Assembly: GCF_000182925.2 (NCBI RefSeq)
Contig: NC_026505.1
Coordinates: 3,782,001 to 3,846,000, forward strand
Length of the DNA: 64,000 bases
Direction of reading: 5' to 3'
Origin: Neurospora crassa OR74A
Lineage: Eukaryota > Ascomycota > Sordariomycetes > Sordariales > Sordariaceae
The notes under the pieces were generated by a model. That model was not told where the DNA came from and did not search any database. It was given only the letters and a program-made list of their open reading frames with translations. Shown piece by piece: positions 1 to 11,732 of this stretch. A program made the translations under genes and the position numbers. The stretch's first letter is position 1. The number at the start of each line of letters is the position of its first letter.

Positions 1-2797
1 CTGGCGGTGCTCCATGTCTAGGGTAGTGGGCTGGTACATGGAGTTCGCGCCTATGAGTCGAGGAGGAGCGGCCAAGCGAGGATTGGGATTACGTCGTGGC
101 GAGGTAGTCTCGATGGCCATGAGAGGCTCTCGCTGAACAACTGATGAGGATATGGTCTCCCTTCGGGATGCGGAAACGTCCTTCTGGCCTTCTGGGTTGT
201 TGTGTTTTCTGATCTTGCTAATGTCACATTCTAGGTTGGTGGATGAACTATGAGGTCGCTTTTCCCCTCTAGCTGTCGTTGAAAGTTCGTTAGTTGAGCT
301 CTGCGGAGATTCAACCACTGTGGGCAGAAGACGAGGTCGACCTTTGGTCTTTATCGGTGATCTGATAGCGATGGCCACCGAAGCTGACGATGTGAACGAG
401 TCCCTGCCAACTGAGCGACATTTGAGGGAGGAGGATGGAGACGAAGGTGGTAAAGCGTCCCGGCATGGCGACCTGTTAGGTGTCGACGGGGCTTGGCTTG
501 TCGAGGCGGTGGTTTGGGTCTGGATCTCGACGCCTCTTGTTTTGGGATCCGCCTGTTCCAGACGTCCGACCCACTCCAACAGCTCCTGGCTTTCTTCACC
601 TGGGGGCTTTTGTGTCCCATGAATTGCCATTTCTTGCAACTCTGAAAAAGACAGAACGTCAAGATAAGTTCTGTCACAGTGTATCTTGTTTACCATTGGG
701 AACCTCGGAGTCCAGAATCCAGTATTGCCGGGTCTATCGAAAGAGAAACATCTTATGTCGAATACTGGGGGTACTTTGAAGATTGTTGTTGGTGTCTTTT
801 TGCCGTCGACCCCGTCCTCGATCCTCAACGAAAATGCAGTATTGTCTTGCGGATCCACGGCGACTGGTTGGATGGCCGTCATAAAAGCACGCATTTGCGT
901 TTCGTTCAGTTCCACCACGTTTGTAACAACGAAATTCGGCACTGCTCCGAAGCGCACCACCTCTTCCTTATTGCCCAGACACGCGATGTAAAAGTGCGTC
1001 CACTTGATGTTTGGAAGGTCGAAGGACTTTGCTTTGGTCGGGTCATAACGAGCACCGACCACAGCAAAATCACCCACATCCCCAAACCGTCGGATATACT
1101 CCTTCTTGAGTTTAATTGCTATGCTGCCAGAGTATCCCACCGACGTATCAAAGTTGAAGTATGTAGCGTCGGGTTTGAGTACCAGGCCTTCTCCACGGTT
1201 GGTGATGCACGTCGCAAACGCACGCCGTAGATCTGATTCCGCGGATGGTCGGCTGCAGTCGATGATCTGCCGCTGGACCAACATCGAGCGTCCTTTGACC
1301 TCTGTTACTATTTCTTGGAGACGCTGCATTCTCTCCGAGTGTTTAACAGCCAAGAGCGACTCGTCATCAACAAGGAGAATGTCATAGTAAACGATCATCA
1401 GATGTTCCCAGGGGTTTCGTCTACATCAAGTCAGCAATGATCATCTACAAAAGTATGTGCAGTTGGGTTCTCACTGTGAGTCCTGTTCCGTGCTAAGGAA
1501 CGCACCAGACCTCGATACATGCTTTCGAATTTTGTAGAAGTCCAATATTTTTTCTTCCTGGAGCGAGTAGATTAGTGACTTGAACACGTTTTGCTCAAGT
1601 ATTTTGAACAAACCTTGTCGCTATATACCAGTAGCTCTCCCTCCAAGATGCATCCCTTTTTGAAAGGACATGATGGCTGGTATAGATTGAGTGATTTTCG
1701 GATGGCACTAGTTTATATCAGCGGTGTCCGTTCAACGTGCTAAAGAGGTACCCACTCATGTAGAGCTTTCCGGTCTGGTGTGCTATCCTTTCCACTCTTG
1801 GAGAATATTTGTATACAGTCGTAGCCCTTACTGAGGTCGATATGAACCTGGCAATACTCGCCGTCGTACTTCTCCTCGCAGCTCATCCTACCGTAGTCCA
1901 TCTGCAAGCAATGCTTGATGCTTCTTGCCTGGAACCATGGTTGACGGCCAACTTTGACACCCAATCTGGGTTTCAGGTGTTTGGCAAATTCGTCCCTTCC
2001 AGTAACCGTTCGTTCCTGTCTGTGACTCGCCAGTATGCGGCCAGCATCCACAAAGTCATCCCGCACTTTGACTATCAAGGGCAATCGAGGATGGTAATTA
2101 CGATATACGAGTTGCGGGTCGAGAATGACGGGCCGGTAGTTCTTCAAGAATAGTCGCGTGAACCACTTGGCATCTCGAGGGGAGAATCTCGTATAGATAT
2201 CTCCAAGTGCCTTCTCTCGGCTTAGAGGGGTTGAACTGGGAGCTGAGCTACGCACTGCAGGGGAGCTAAAGTGACAGTGCGAAGCGATGTCGTGAAGAAG
2301 GTTGTCGATCTCCTCAACGGTAACTGGTCTGATGGGATCAGGATTGGGCTATATCAACGTCAGTTCCATGTTTCCGAGATAGGGTCGTCCTGATCCTGCC
2401 GTTGTACGGATTTGCAACCAGCGAATCTGGCATGTAGATTCGCAACACTTACCGTGTCCCTCAGAATACGTTCAACACATTCGGCGAGATCCATGCCCCA
2501 TTTAGCGTCTGCATGTCTCCCAAGTTCTTCCCTTCGGGTCATTCCTAGTACCAGTCCCCTTCCGATGATGCGTTCCAACCTTCCCGGGCCATACCTGAAG
2601 ACCCTGTCGGTTCTCTTTTCAGGAAACAGAGTGGAAAGGAGTGCTGTATCGTTGTGGTCGTCGCGGTCAATAAGTGAGCGGTGTTTGGCGAACCAATTTT
2701 CGATGATTTTGGCAGTAGTCTTCAGGCCAGACTTTGCGCGTTGGTTGTCGTCTAACGCCTGCAGGAGGTCGCACACGTACGAGAAAAGGAAGGGCAT
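1..2797 (-). CDS. ATP-dependent DNA ligase, fungal extra paralogue (3' end outside window)
   Basis: Enzyme that seals nicks by Lys adenylation, presumably nuclear. Five exons are supported on the minus strand: 2797-2453, 2348-1756, 1707-1614, 1557-1475 and 1420-1 (introns of 104, 48, 56 and 54 nt), giving 845 codons up to the window edge, where the frame is still open. Motif I EKYDGE carries the nucleophile Lys near 1871. Motif III reads FSKSGKDST, the IIIa-like motif YYDILLVDDE lies near 1390, and motif IV EGLVLKP follows. The start MPFLFSYVCDLL is typical of a Pezizomycotina family separate from LIG1 and LIG4. After about position 620 the protein becomes a long Ser/Pro/Arg-rich tail. The gene is divergent from the small gene at 3433. 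Family assignment is firm; its specific repair role is not known from sequence. Confidence 0.9.
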
Positions 2798-3432
2798 CGT
2801 AGGTAGTAAGCTGCTTCACAGCGAAAGGGAATCATGGAAGTAAGTGAGAGCATGCAACGTCGGCAGAGGGAATTGGCGACATGTAAAGACGATCCGAAAA
2901 GGAGGTCACCGCGAACTGTTCTGGAAAAACTTTTGAAGTGTTCGCTGGATCAAGTCCGCAACGAAGGACGGTGGTGAAGATAATATAACATTTATATATG
3001 GTGATTCGCAGTTGTGACACTGGATGGAAGAAAAGAGAAAGGTCGGTCGATGTGTCCATGTGAAGATTGTTCAGTTCAGTTTCTAGGCTTCAATGGCAAC
3101 CACTTGGGTTACAATTGGCCTTGTGTTTCTGTCAGCACAGTCACTGCCCCGCGATGACCTCCATCCAGGAAGGAGAAGTGCAGTGTGGAGGGACAGAATC
3201 AAATACAGTACACATGGGCGACCGCGTTCAAGGGTTGCAACCAGGAGTGGGTCCATGGCACGTAAACACGTGTGTGATGAATGAATATTGTGCAACCTTG
3301 AATAATGAAAGTACTTGTAACGCCCACTTGGACAAAAGTGTGTCTTGTCGGTATTTGTCTTCTCTTTCTTTATACGCCCATTTTTTTTTTTTTTTTTTTT
3401 TTTCCCTTTGTCGTTGATTTTCGTGATAATCA
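2798..3432. other. Divergent intergenic region with T23 tract
   Basis: Shared upstream region of the minus-strand ligase and the plus-strand DUF1115 gene. It contains a run of 23 T at 3381-3403, about 30 nt before the start codon at 3433, inside a pyrimidine-rich stretch that may be promoter or leader. No further coding segment was recognised. Confidence 0.6.
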
Positions 3433-3880
3433 ATGGATTTATTCCATGCTCTGATCCGGACTCACCACATCACCTCCCGCAAAAAGGTCGCGCACCTCCG
3501 AAAAGCGGCCGGCCAGTTGAACTGCTATGCGCTCCTCCGAAGCGGGGGCTGTCCTGGCATCATGTATTGCAAAGGTAGCGAGGAAGCCGTCAAGGGGTGG
3601 GTGTCCACCGTTCAAGTCAGTCCTTTACCTAGCTTGTTGCGTTTGAGTATCCGGATATAGGAGGGCAGTGGTCCTGATGATAATGATGCGAAATCGTAAC
3701 CAGAGACTGAGATACAAGGACTTCCATCTGGCTTCGAAGCCTGCTCTAATAGAGACCAAGTCGGCCCGGTTTAGTGACCCAGCGGGGCTGTTCGAGGTGG
3801 AAACAGTGAAGGAGTTCGCTGCTGCCATGGAGAAGAGGGGGCTTTCCCGATGGTGGCAGCAAGCCATGGGCTTCTCGTGA
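3433..3880 (+). CDS. Small DUF1115 / RWDD2-C-terminal-like protein
   Basis: Two exons, 3433-3615 and 3704-3880, separated by an 88-nt intron (GTCAGT to CCAG, phase 0), give 119 residues. The sequence HHITSRKK near the N-terminus, CPGIMYCKGSEEAVKGWV in the middle and RLRYKDFHLA after the splice follow the DUF1115 pattern (C-terminal domain of RWDD2 and Prp3-type proteins): a conserved HH start, a PG-hydrophobic-GxxxxV turn and a final W-x-x-AMGF. The RWD domain that normally precedes this module in RWDD2 proteins is absent. The reading frame is closed by stops just upstream of the ATG, so a longer N-terminus would need an unseen exon. The molecular function is unknown; a protein-interaction or RNP-associated role is inference. 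Confidence 0.72.
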
Positions 3881-5201
3881 AGTGTACACAACGAAGGGAA
3901 TGCCCGAGTAGGATGTGAGGAGAAAGTCTCGAAAGTGGGCTGAAGACCCAGACAACGACGGCAACCTAAGGAACGGCATGGCGATAAGGCTGGATGAAAC
4001 GTACACTACATAGGTACAGGCATCGGAGCCATGCAGTTGACGGATGCAGGGCTGAAGAGAAACAAGCGAAAGTGAGGTGCCAATGTCACGTCAAAATGCC
4101 GGGCAACATCATGCTGCCGTGGTTGATTGATCAAAGTGTGTACGCTGATACGGTAAAATTGCTTTGTTCGCGGCAGGCAGGCAGGCAGGGGCCCCGGACG
4201 GCAGCTACAATCCAGAATGCCCGCTGCGCTTTCTCTCCTGTGAGGTCATAACACCCACGGGATCCAAACAGCAAAGACGGGAGGAAGTATCGATGTGTGG
4301 CACTTTGTCTTTTGCTGCAGTAGCTGAGGTGTACGCCGTGGCTCAACCGCAAACTCCGTTACTGTCAACTTCAGATTGAACATCGACTTGCGCAGGACAA
4401 GAATACGACCAAAAGCGGGTAAATCCCGTCATCGAATACCTCGTGATACCATACCGGTTCCGTCTCTAACCAGCAGACCCCGTACTACCTCTGATCCCGT
4501 CACTTTCTAGGCTCTCGAATCGCTGTGAGCCGCCTGCTCGAACAAACCCTGGAAAACATAACAGAGCGCATCACCACTCAAGTACTCTGATTTCCTCGCA
4601 ACGCAGGTGTGAGTCTTCCAAGCTGGCTCAATCAAGGTGCGTTGGCGCAGATGACAATCCCATCCCCCAGGGGAAAAGAGGTATTCTTGCCGAGCATGTG
4701 CGTCCAGTTCCAGGCCTAAGAACCCCCCGGCCAGCCCACATCGCCCTTCGCGCCGCTACCGCTACAAGTTCAGACGAGCGCCCCACAGCTAAAACATCCA
4801 CAATTCGCAACTTTACAGAGATCTCGCCGGTCGTTCGTCTCCAAGTCAAAATTTGTCTCCCAGTCCGACAACCCCGACTGCCGCAGCCGTAGCAGGTACG
4901 GGGGACGCCAAGAGGGCAAAATCGACATTTGCTGTCCGTTTGTCGAAAAGACAGAATGCGCAAGCACCGGAAAAGTGCGATCCATCCCACCGACCGACGT
5001 CTCTCCGATCAACCCTCCTCCAGTGACGCGCAAGCCGGCTGACCAGCTTGGGAACTGCAGACAGCCTCGAGACGACTTTCACACCACCCAACATTCATTC
5101 CCCGATTATGGGTATGGGCCCGACCCTTTTCTGTCTTGGTAACTAGGCGCTGATTTCTGGGGGAAAAAAGATCCAAGGAGTCCCTAGATGGAGCAGTCAA
5201 A
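3881..5201. other. Intergenic region upstream of ULP2
   Basis: About 1.3 kb with only short overlapping ORFs and no family signature. A short GGCA/CAGG repeat occurs at about 4172-4190, ending in a GGGGCCCC palindrome. The final few hundred bases are the probable ULP2 promoter and leader. No RNA gene was recognised. Confidence 0.5.
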
Positions 5202-8200
5202 ATGGCGAACATATTCAACAGAGTGGTAAGAGGTGACCTCAGTTTGCGACGCGGCTTTCTCTAACTGTCTCACCAAATAGAAAAGTCTGGTCAACCCTTG
5301 GAAAGCTATCGATACCCTCGACTCACCATCGCAAGCTACAGGCCCGCCTCTCAAGAAACAAAAGACTGGGTCCGAAGATGGCCGCTCAGTTACGGCTGCA
5401 AACGAATACTCGAAGAGCCACTTCGCCCTTTTCCCGGAATCTATCGAAGATGCTGGATCAGATCATGCTGCGCGGACGGACCGTACGGGAAGTCATGGTA
5501 GCCTGACGGGTGTCATCGAATTTCAAAATGTTCAGGGTCTGGGATTGAGGGACGGCAAACCCCGTTCTGACAGGCGTCGTCGCTCCCGCGCGGGAAGCCA
5601 ATCCCCTCGGTCAGCTCAAAGATACGGGCGAAGTATTGAGCCCGGAAGAGACGACATCGACAATTCGGACCGGGACGAACTTGCGGAGAAGAGCCCGTAT
5701 GTCTCGAGCGGCCATATTCTCCGACGAGTCAACTCAGCAACGAACATCGTGGATGCAGCTGATGCTGCAATTCTAGGCAGCCCTCGGAAACGATCAATAG
5801 AGCTCCTGAGACCAGTCAAGCGTCCGCTACATCATGTTGATGGCGAAGAGGATGAGCTGGCCCTTGAATCGCCCACCAATCCCCGCGCCCTTAGGCGAGC
5901 CGCTTCAAGCTCGACCACCAAGGGGAGCACTCAAGCGACAAAACGAAACAACTCTCATGACCCTGTTCCAAAAGAGCAGTTTCTCCAGCGCCTATACAGT
6001 GCCCTCTGTCTGCCAAATCACAGATATATACAAAAAGGACCCCAGGGATGGTGCTTTCTTGGCGAGTTTACCAATGACGCCAAGCAGTCACAGTTGTGTG
6101 CTTGTTCGGGAGAAGGGGATTTATTGCCTGAGTTGGACTGGCTCAAAATCACCAAGAGTGTTAACACAATCCATCACAATGCCGAGTCCTCTTATGTCAA
6201 GATTCGCCAGTCAAAAATAGGCAACGTGGGCGGTCAAATGGTGCTCCAATTCTTTAACACAAAGGAAGCCCAAGAGTTCGTGCAATGGGTGAAGGAAAAC
6301 TTGAGCGCGAACGTCGTAGAAATGAACAGGTATTACAATGTACTCTCGGATTCAATGGTATTATTATGCTAACCTTTGGCAGTGCGACACTTCAAAAAAC
6401 GTACGAAAATCTCATGACCGAGCTCAAGAAGGCCACATCGGGAAGCCCGTCACCGCTTGCAAATTCAAGAGTCACGCGGACCACATCAGCTCTCGATGTG
6501 GAAGGATCGAGGAATATGGCCTTTGAACCGGCTGGCCTTATAGCGCAGGCAACCGCAGGGTCTCCTACAGCATCAACACGCCGCCGACCCCGTCTTGTGG
6601 ACACATTGCTGTCTTCACAGCAAGCCCTCAGCAATCAGTACGAACACCGGTCATTCGAGGTTGAAGCTCCGGTTCAGCGGTCATCAAGAAGACGAAATGA
6701 TGACACGGTCATGGTAGATGCCCCACCGATCTCGTCTGCTCCGGTGAGCCGGTGGACAGAAGACCATTCTGAATGGTCGAAGAATTGGCGGATGCCCTTA
6801 GTCTATCACCGGACATCGGTAGACAAAGATGACATTCCACGACTGGATGAAGGCCAGTGTTTGAATGACAACTTGCTAGGGTTTGGTTTACGCTATTTGT
6901 TTGAAGAATACCCAGGGAGGCATGACGAACTGAAGAAAAGGGTATACGTGCACAACACCTTCTTTTACGAGAAGCTCAAACCTGCCAAGTCCAAGGATAT
7001 CAACTACGATGGCGTCAAAGGATGGACATCGAAGGTGGACCTACTTTCTTACGACTACATTATTGTCCCGGTCAACGAGTACTATCACTGGTGGGTGGCA
7101 ATCATCTGTAACCCTGGCAAATTGGATCCAAACCACCCACGGCGTTCTACGAACTCAAGCACTAGTGGCACAGAGACCAGCGATAGCAACTCCACTGAGA
7201 GCAAATCGAATGGCAACATCGAGAAGTCAGACGATGTTGAAATGATAGACATCGATTGTGAACAGGCTAGAGACCAGGGGCAGGAGATCAAAGCTCAAGA
7301 AGCTTGCGGGTCAGTTGACCGAATCGAAACCGACAGCAACGAGGCGGACAGCGCGGGACAAGATGTGGTGGACTTGGTAGCCGACGACACAGACCATGAC
7401 CTCAGGGAAAGGCTTAAAGGGATAACCAAGCTCCCGAAAAAGGACCCTTCGGAAGAAACGAAGATCCTTACCCTGGACTCCATGGGGAACAGCCATTATC
7501 CAGCGGTGCAAGCGCTCAAGAAGTATCTTATGGCAGAATTCGAGGATAAAAAGCAAACGAAGATTAAGGATCTTCCAAAACAAATTGGAATCAAGGCGAC
7601 CAACATCCCGGAGCAAAACAACTTCTCGGATTGTGGTGTTTATCTGCTTGGGTACATTCAAGAGTTCGTCAAAGACCCAGACCGGTTCGCTCACTGCCTG
7701 ATGCAGAGAGAAAAACCTGGATGGGAGTTTAACCCTTCCGAACTTCGGGAGTATTGGCGGAACACCATTTTCGAAAAGCAAAAGGAACATCAGGCGAAGC
7801 ATGATGAGGAGAAGAAGAGAAAGAAGGAGGAAGCTGCTAGACGCAAGGCTGCTAGCTCAACTCCGTCCGACGCAGTGATGAGTGCTACAGAGAGCCAGAC
7901 TTCGGGACGCACTGGTTTGTCCCATGATCCGGCAACCGACAACGTTTCTTCCGCGCCCCAATTTGTTAGACCGCCAGTTGTTTCCCGGAACACCAACCCG
8001 AACATACCAGCTCCTGCTCCAAAGCCGACAACTGCTCTCAGGTCACCGTTATCGTACGGGGCCTCTTCAGCGACCGGAACAGTGACTAACACTGCTGCTG
8101 TGGCTGCCGAGAGAGGTGGTGGCTCAAAGAGGAATATGCCAGATCCGCTCGAACCTATCCCACGGCCGCCTACTCGGCCCCAGCAAGCCGCCGACAACGT

Positions 8201-9032
8201 TGTTGTTGATCTGGAACGGGACGAATCCGAACCAAAGGACAAGGTCTCTCACCTTTCGCCAGACAGTCCTTTGCCTGGCGAGATCCGTCGGTCTAAAAAC
8301 AAAGACTACGAGCACTCTCCCAAACAGCATGCCTCTTCGCGGACTCCTAGGCAGAGCCCCGAGGTCAAATTCATACCAAAGCTGCCCGACTCTTCTCCGG
8401 CCTCTGACAGGCGGACTTCGGGTATTGCTCAGGAGATAAGCCCGCAGACGTTCTACTCCAACGCCCCGCAGAGACCAGAGTCGCCAAAGCTACTGTCGCT
8501 AAAATCACAGTCGCCAAGGCCGCAATCACCTTTGGTCGAACGGAAGCGAAGATCGTCACCAGCACGCAAGGCAAAGGCATCACCACCCGCACGTAAGACG
8601 GCGCCTTCACCTGAGCTTGTAGCGCAACCCCTCGAATCGATCGAGATCTTCGATCCCCCGACTCCTGAAGCTCAAAGACCGTCGACGACTAGCAGCAAAG
8701 TCAAAGCCGAGCAGAAGGACAACAATCACGTCAACCACGGAAACAAAACTACCTACAAAAAAAGCGATAAACATACCCGCCAGAAGTCCAGAATACCTAG
8801 GAGAGTTGTGGACGATACTGATAGAAGCGGAATTGGTAGCGGGAAGAGTCGCCGTGTAGAACAACAACAGCAACATCATCAGCGACAGCCACGTCCCAGC
8901 AAGCCCAAGGAAACGGCCGAGACCAAGTCCGAGGAGATCCCCGATTCACCCCCTCCGGCGATGGTCGTGTCTGACATCCCTGCGGTGCAAAGCGCGGAGA
9001 TGACGCCTATTGACTTGACTGATGAGAACTGA
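5202..9032 (+). CDS. ulp2: Ulp2-type SUMO protease (C48 family)
   Basis: Nuclear cysteine protease that removes or trims SUMO chains. Three exons: 5202-5225 (eight codons), 5281-6329 and 6383-9032, with introns of 55 and 53 nt, give 1240 residues. The catalytic core runs from about residue 500 to 830. The triad is His593 in YYHWWVAIICNP, Asp723 in LTLDSMG and Cys775 in NNFSDCGVYLLGY. About 130 acidic, low-complexity residues separate His from Asp, as in Ulp2/SENP6-7 enzymes rather than Ulp1. The Ser/Pro/Arg-rich tail contains VVVDLERDE and ends PIDLTDEN, both good SUMO-interacting motifs. The first ATG follows TCAAA, a good fungal start context. The 8-codon first exon was chosen because it splices in frame into an open exon; another start inside exon 2 is possible. 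The gene is convergent with RRP9. Confidence 0.93.
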
Positions 9033-9842
9033 GTGAAGACCAGGAGTATGTGGATTGGTTAGAGCGTTGAATTGGTTCATTGTTGTATGTTTATTGTTGG
9101 TGTAAGCATATTCATTCATGCATCTGCCCATTTGCATTGCATGGTCTTGAGGCCTCGATGGCTGGTATAGCATGGCTGCGTTGTCTTTTTTGAAGCTCGT
9201 TGCTTGATTGTTTTGGAGTTGAAACTCTCGAACTCCCCAAGTCTTGTACATCTTATCATGCAGGCGGAATATTTGGCGGTATTGACGTCCAGCTAGGCCT
9301 CGAGGAGTACCTTTGAGTCGGGTGGCCATCTCAGTCTCGAGCTAGATGATGGAGCCTCAACCTTGTGCTGGAGGAAGAAGTAGCGCAGCGTGATCTAACA
9401 AACTACCAATCCTCTGTTGATATTTTTTTCCACGGAGAGCACATTACAAGAAGTTTACCATCCCTTTGATGATATATTGGTGAGAGATTCCATAGTATTT
9501 TAATGGCTCTGTGTGGCACAACTTAATCGGAAATCTAGTGGAATGGATTCATGACCAGAAACTTTTCAACTCCCTTCAAATGCAGTGAGGCTACCTAAAA
9601 GATATAGTGTGGTATGTACAATACTTGCTCTTTCTACTTTCTCCTTCTCCTTTGTCTATGAACAGCTTGGCTGTCGCGAATGCGATATAACGTCCAGAGC
9701 ACTTTGTAACAAATTTCAACAGGCGATGATTATTTGGCTCTCTTCTTCCTCATTCTCCGCGTTTCTCCCATGTCCCGCTCCGTCAAACGAGGTAGACAAA
9801 ACAAGACAGAACAAACGTACGTATGGTTCCCATCTTCTTCCT
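9033..9842. other. Convergent 3' flank between ULP2 and RRP9
   Basis: About 800 bp holding the 3' ends of two converging genes. AT-richer than the coding sequence on both sides. The plus-strand ORF starting at 9585 runs into the antisense of RRP9 and is not credible. No other feature is visible. Confidence 0.6.
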
Positions 9843-11732
9843 CTATTCCTCCTCTTCTTCCTCCTCATCGCTCTCCTCCCCCTTAGCCCCCGCTCGCCTA
9901 GCAACCTTGGGCACCTCGAAGATAGTAGCGCCGTTTCTTCCTTCCTTCATGTACTTCCACCTTCCCAGCCTCATCTCCTTGCCTGTGGCGACCACGATGC
10001 AGATGCCGTCGCGACCGCGGTTGCCGCGCTCGAAGATGGCAATGTCATTGATGATACCCCTAATCAGCCCGCTCTCTTGCTTCTTCTTCTTGTCTTGCGA
10101 CCCATCCACCGAGGCCTCGTCGTCCGCTTGCTCCTCCCCACTGCTTGCGGTTGCAGGTTCCTTCTCCGCCTTTGCCTTCTGCTTTGCTTCCTCCTTCTGC
10201 TTCTGGGCCTCGGCCTGGTCAAGCTGCTGCAGCGCCGTGCTGGAACCGAGCACGCCAACAGGCAAAATCTTCTTCTTGTCCTCGCTCAGGCGCCACACGC
10301 GCACGAAGCCGTCCCAGGAGCCCGAGAGAATGACGTCCGAGTACGGGATGGTGCGGAGGGCGGTGATGGCGCGGGGCTGCGGGGTGGGCACCACGCTCTC
10401 GTCCGGATTCGCGTCGGCAGACACCTCGGTCGGCTTGAGCGGCGGGTCGATGCCGTGCGCACACGGCTGCGTGAACAGCGCCTTCTTGCGGTTGATGCCC
10501 CACAGCGAGAGCGTGCCGGCCGAGTCGCCAGTCACAAAGAGCTCGTCGTCGATCATGGCCACCTGGTCCATGGTGCCATCGTGGTTCACCGCCTGGTCCC
10601 GGTTCTTATGGGATTTCTTCTCCGACACGCCGCCGCGGAACACGAGCTGCGACTCCTCGGGAACCTTCCAGTAGCGGGCGGTCCGGTCGCGCGCGCCAAC
10701 GGACACGCAGCGCTCGCCGGCCAGAGCGTCGATGTCGGGGATCTCATCCTGGTGGCCGAAGAGTGTTTCAACGTAGGCGAGCTCGTCGAGCGACCAGACT
10801 TTTACTGTCCGGTCCTTGGAGGCAGAAAATATTTGGTTAGTGCCGCGGCGGAAGGCGAGCGAGGTAACGGCGTCGCGGTGCTGGGTGAAGGCCCGGAGGG
10901 GCTTGAGGGTCTCGGCGTCATGGACGACCATTCGCTTGTCGGCGCCGCCGGTGACAACAAACTTGCCGTCGGCAGAGGCCCTGACCGTCAGGATGGCCGC
11001 GTTGGTGTGTCCCTGGTATGTCTTGTCCTTTGCCTTGATCGGGTTCGCCCTGTTGAAGCACACTCTCTCGGGTTTCTTCTTGGGCGGCGCAGGCGGCTTC
11101 TTTGGCTTCTTCTTGGTCGTCTGTGGCCACTGGTTCTTGGGTAGGTCTTGTAGCTTCCACTTGGTAAGGTAGCCGTCTTTCGTGGTGGTGTAAGCGTACG
11201 GCGCGCAAACCGAGACTGATGTTACCGTTCCTGAATTCCATCGAAACTGTGTGTGTGCGGCCTTGTCAAAGTCGAGCTTGGAAGCCAACTGGCGGTAAAC
11301 CTTGCCCTTGGCCTCGGCCACATCCTCCTGAAGACGCTCGGCCAGCAAATCACGGTCAATCTGCTCGGCGTCAAAGGCATACTCGTCCTCCAGTTCCACC
11401 TCTTGTCGTGCCTTGTCCAGATATCGCTGTGCCAATCTTAACCGCTTCTCAGCCGCCGTCTCTCCTTCGTGGTCCGACTCCTCTTCTCCTTCCGACCCGT
11501 CCTCTCTCTCAATGTGGTCGCCATCGTCACTGTCAATGTCGCTGCCGGATATCGACTCGTCGCGCTCAACGGCTTTCTTGGGGGCTGCGGGACGTGATTT
11601 GGCGGCAGGGCCTCTGACCGACGATGACTTGGCAGTCGATTTGCCAGTCGCAACTCGCTTCTGGGGGGCTTCGTTGGCAGAGGCACGCTTCCTCTTCTTT
11701 TCCCCAGCGGGTGCTGTGAAAAAGGACGACAT
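9843..11732 (-). CDS. rrp9: U3 snoRNP protein RRP9 (U3-55K), WD40
   Basis: WD-repeat subunit of the U3 small nucleolar ribonucleoprotein, needed for 18S pre-rRNA processing in the nucleolus. A single exon encodes 629 residues. The start MSSFFTAP at 11732 is preferred over an in-frame ATG 42 nt upstream because family members begin close to the basic KKRKR segment. The order is: basic N-terminus, an acidic stretch (SDIDSDDGD, EGEEESDHE), a conserved helix AAEKRLRLAQRYLDK, then about seven WD repeats with GH...SLAF and KVWSLDE, RVWRLSE style cores. The protein ends with an acidic DEEEEEEE tail. A proline/lysine-rich insert near residues 210-230 interrupts the first blade. Divergent from PRE1 across about 760 bp. 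Confidence 0.95.
   Translation of the reverse strand: MSSFFTAPAGEKKRKRASANEAPQKRVATGKSTAKSSSVRGPAAKSRPAAPKKAVERDESISGSDIDSDDGDHIEREDGSEGEEESDHEGETAAEKRLRLAQRYLDKARQEVELEDEYAFDAEQIDRDLLAERLQEDVAEAKGKVYRQLASKLDFDKAAHTQFRWNSGTVTSVSVCAPYAYTTTKDGYLTKWKLQDLPKNQWPQTTKKKPKKPPAPPKKKPERVCFNRANPIKAKDKTYQGHTNAAILTVRASADGKFVVTGGADKRMVVHDAETLKPLRAFTQHRDAVTSLAFRRGTNQIFSASKDRTVKVWSLDELAYVETLFGHQDEIPDIDALAGERCVSVGARDRTARYWKVPEESQLVFRGGVSEKKSHKNRDQAVNHDGTMDQVAMIDDELFVTGDSAGTLSLWGINRKKALFTQPCAHGIDPPLKPTEVSADANPDESVVPTPQPRAITALRTIPYSDVILSGSWDGFVRVWRLSEDKKKILPVGVLGSSTALQQLDQAEAQKQKEEAKQKAKAEKEPATASSGEEQADDEASVDGSQDKKKKQESGLIRGIINDIAIFERGNRGRDGICIVVATGKEMRLGRWKYMKEGRNGATIFEVPKVARRAGAKGEESDEEEEEEE

Noticed and set aside
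9585-11144. 519-codon plus-strand ORF over RRP9
   Set aside because: Antisense to well-conserved WD40 coding sequence; Leu/Arg-rich, low-information protein.
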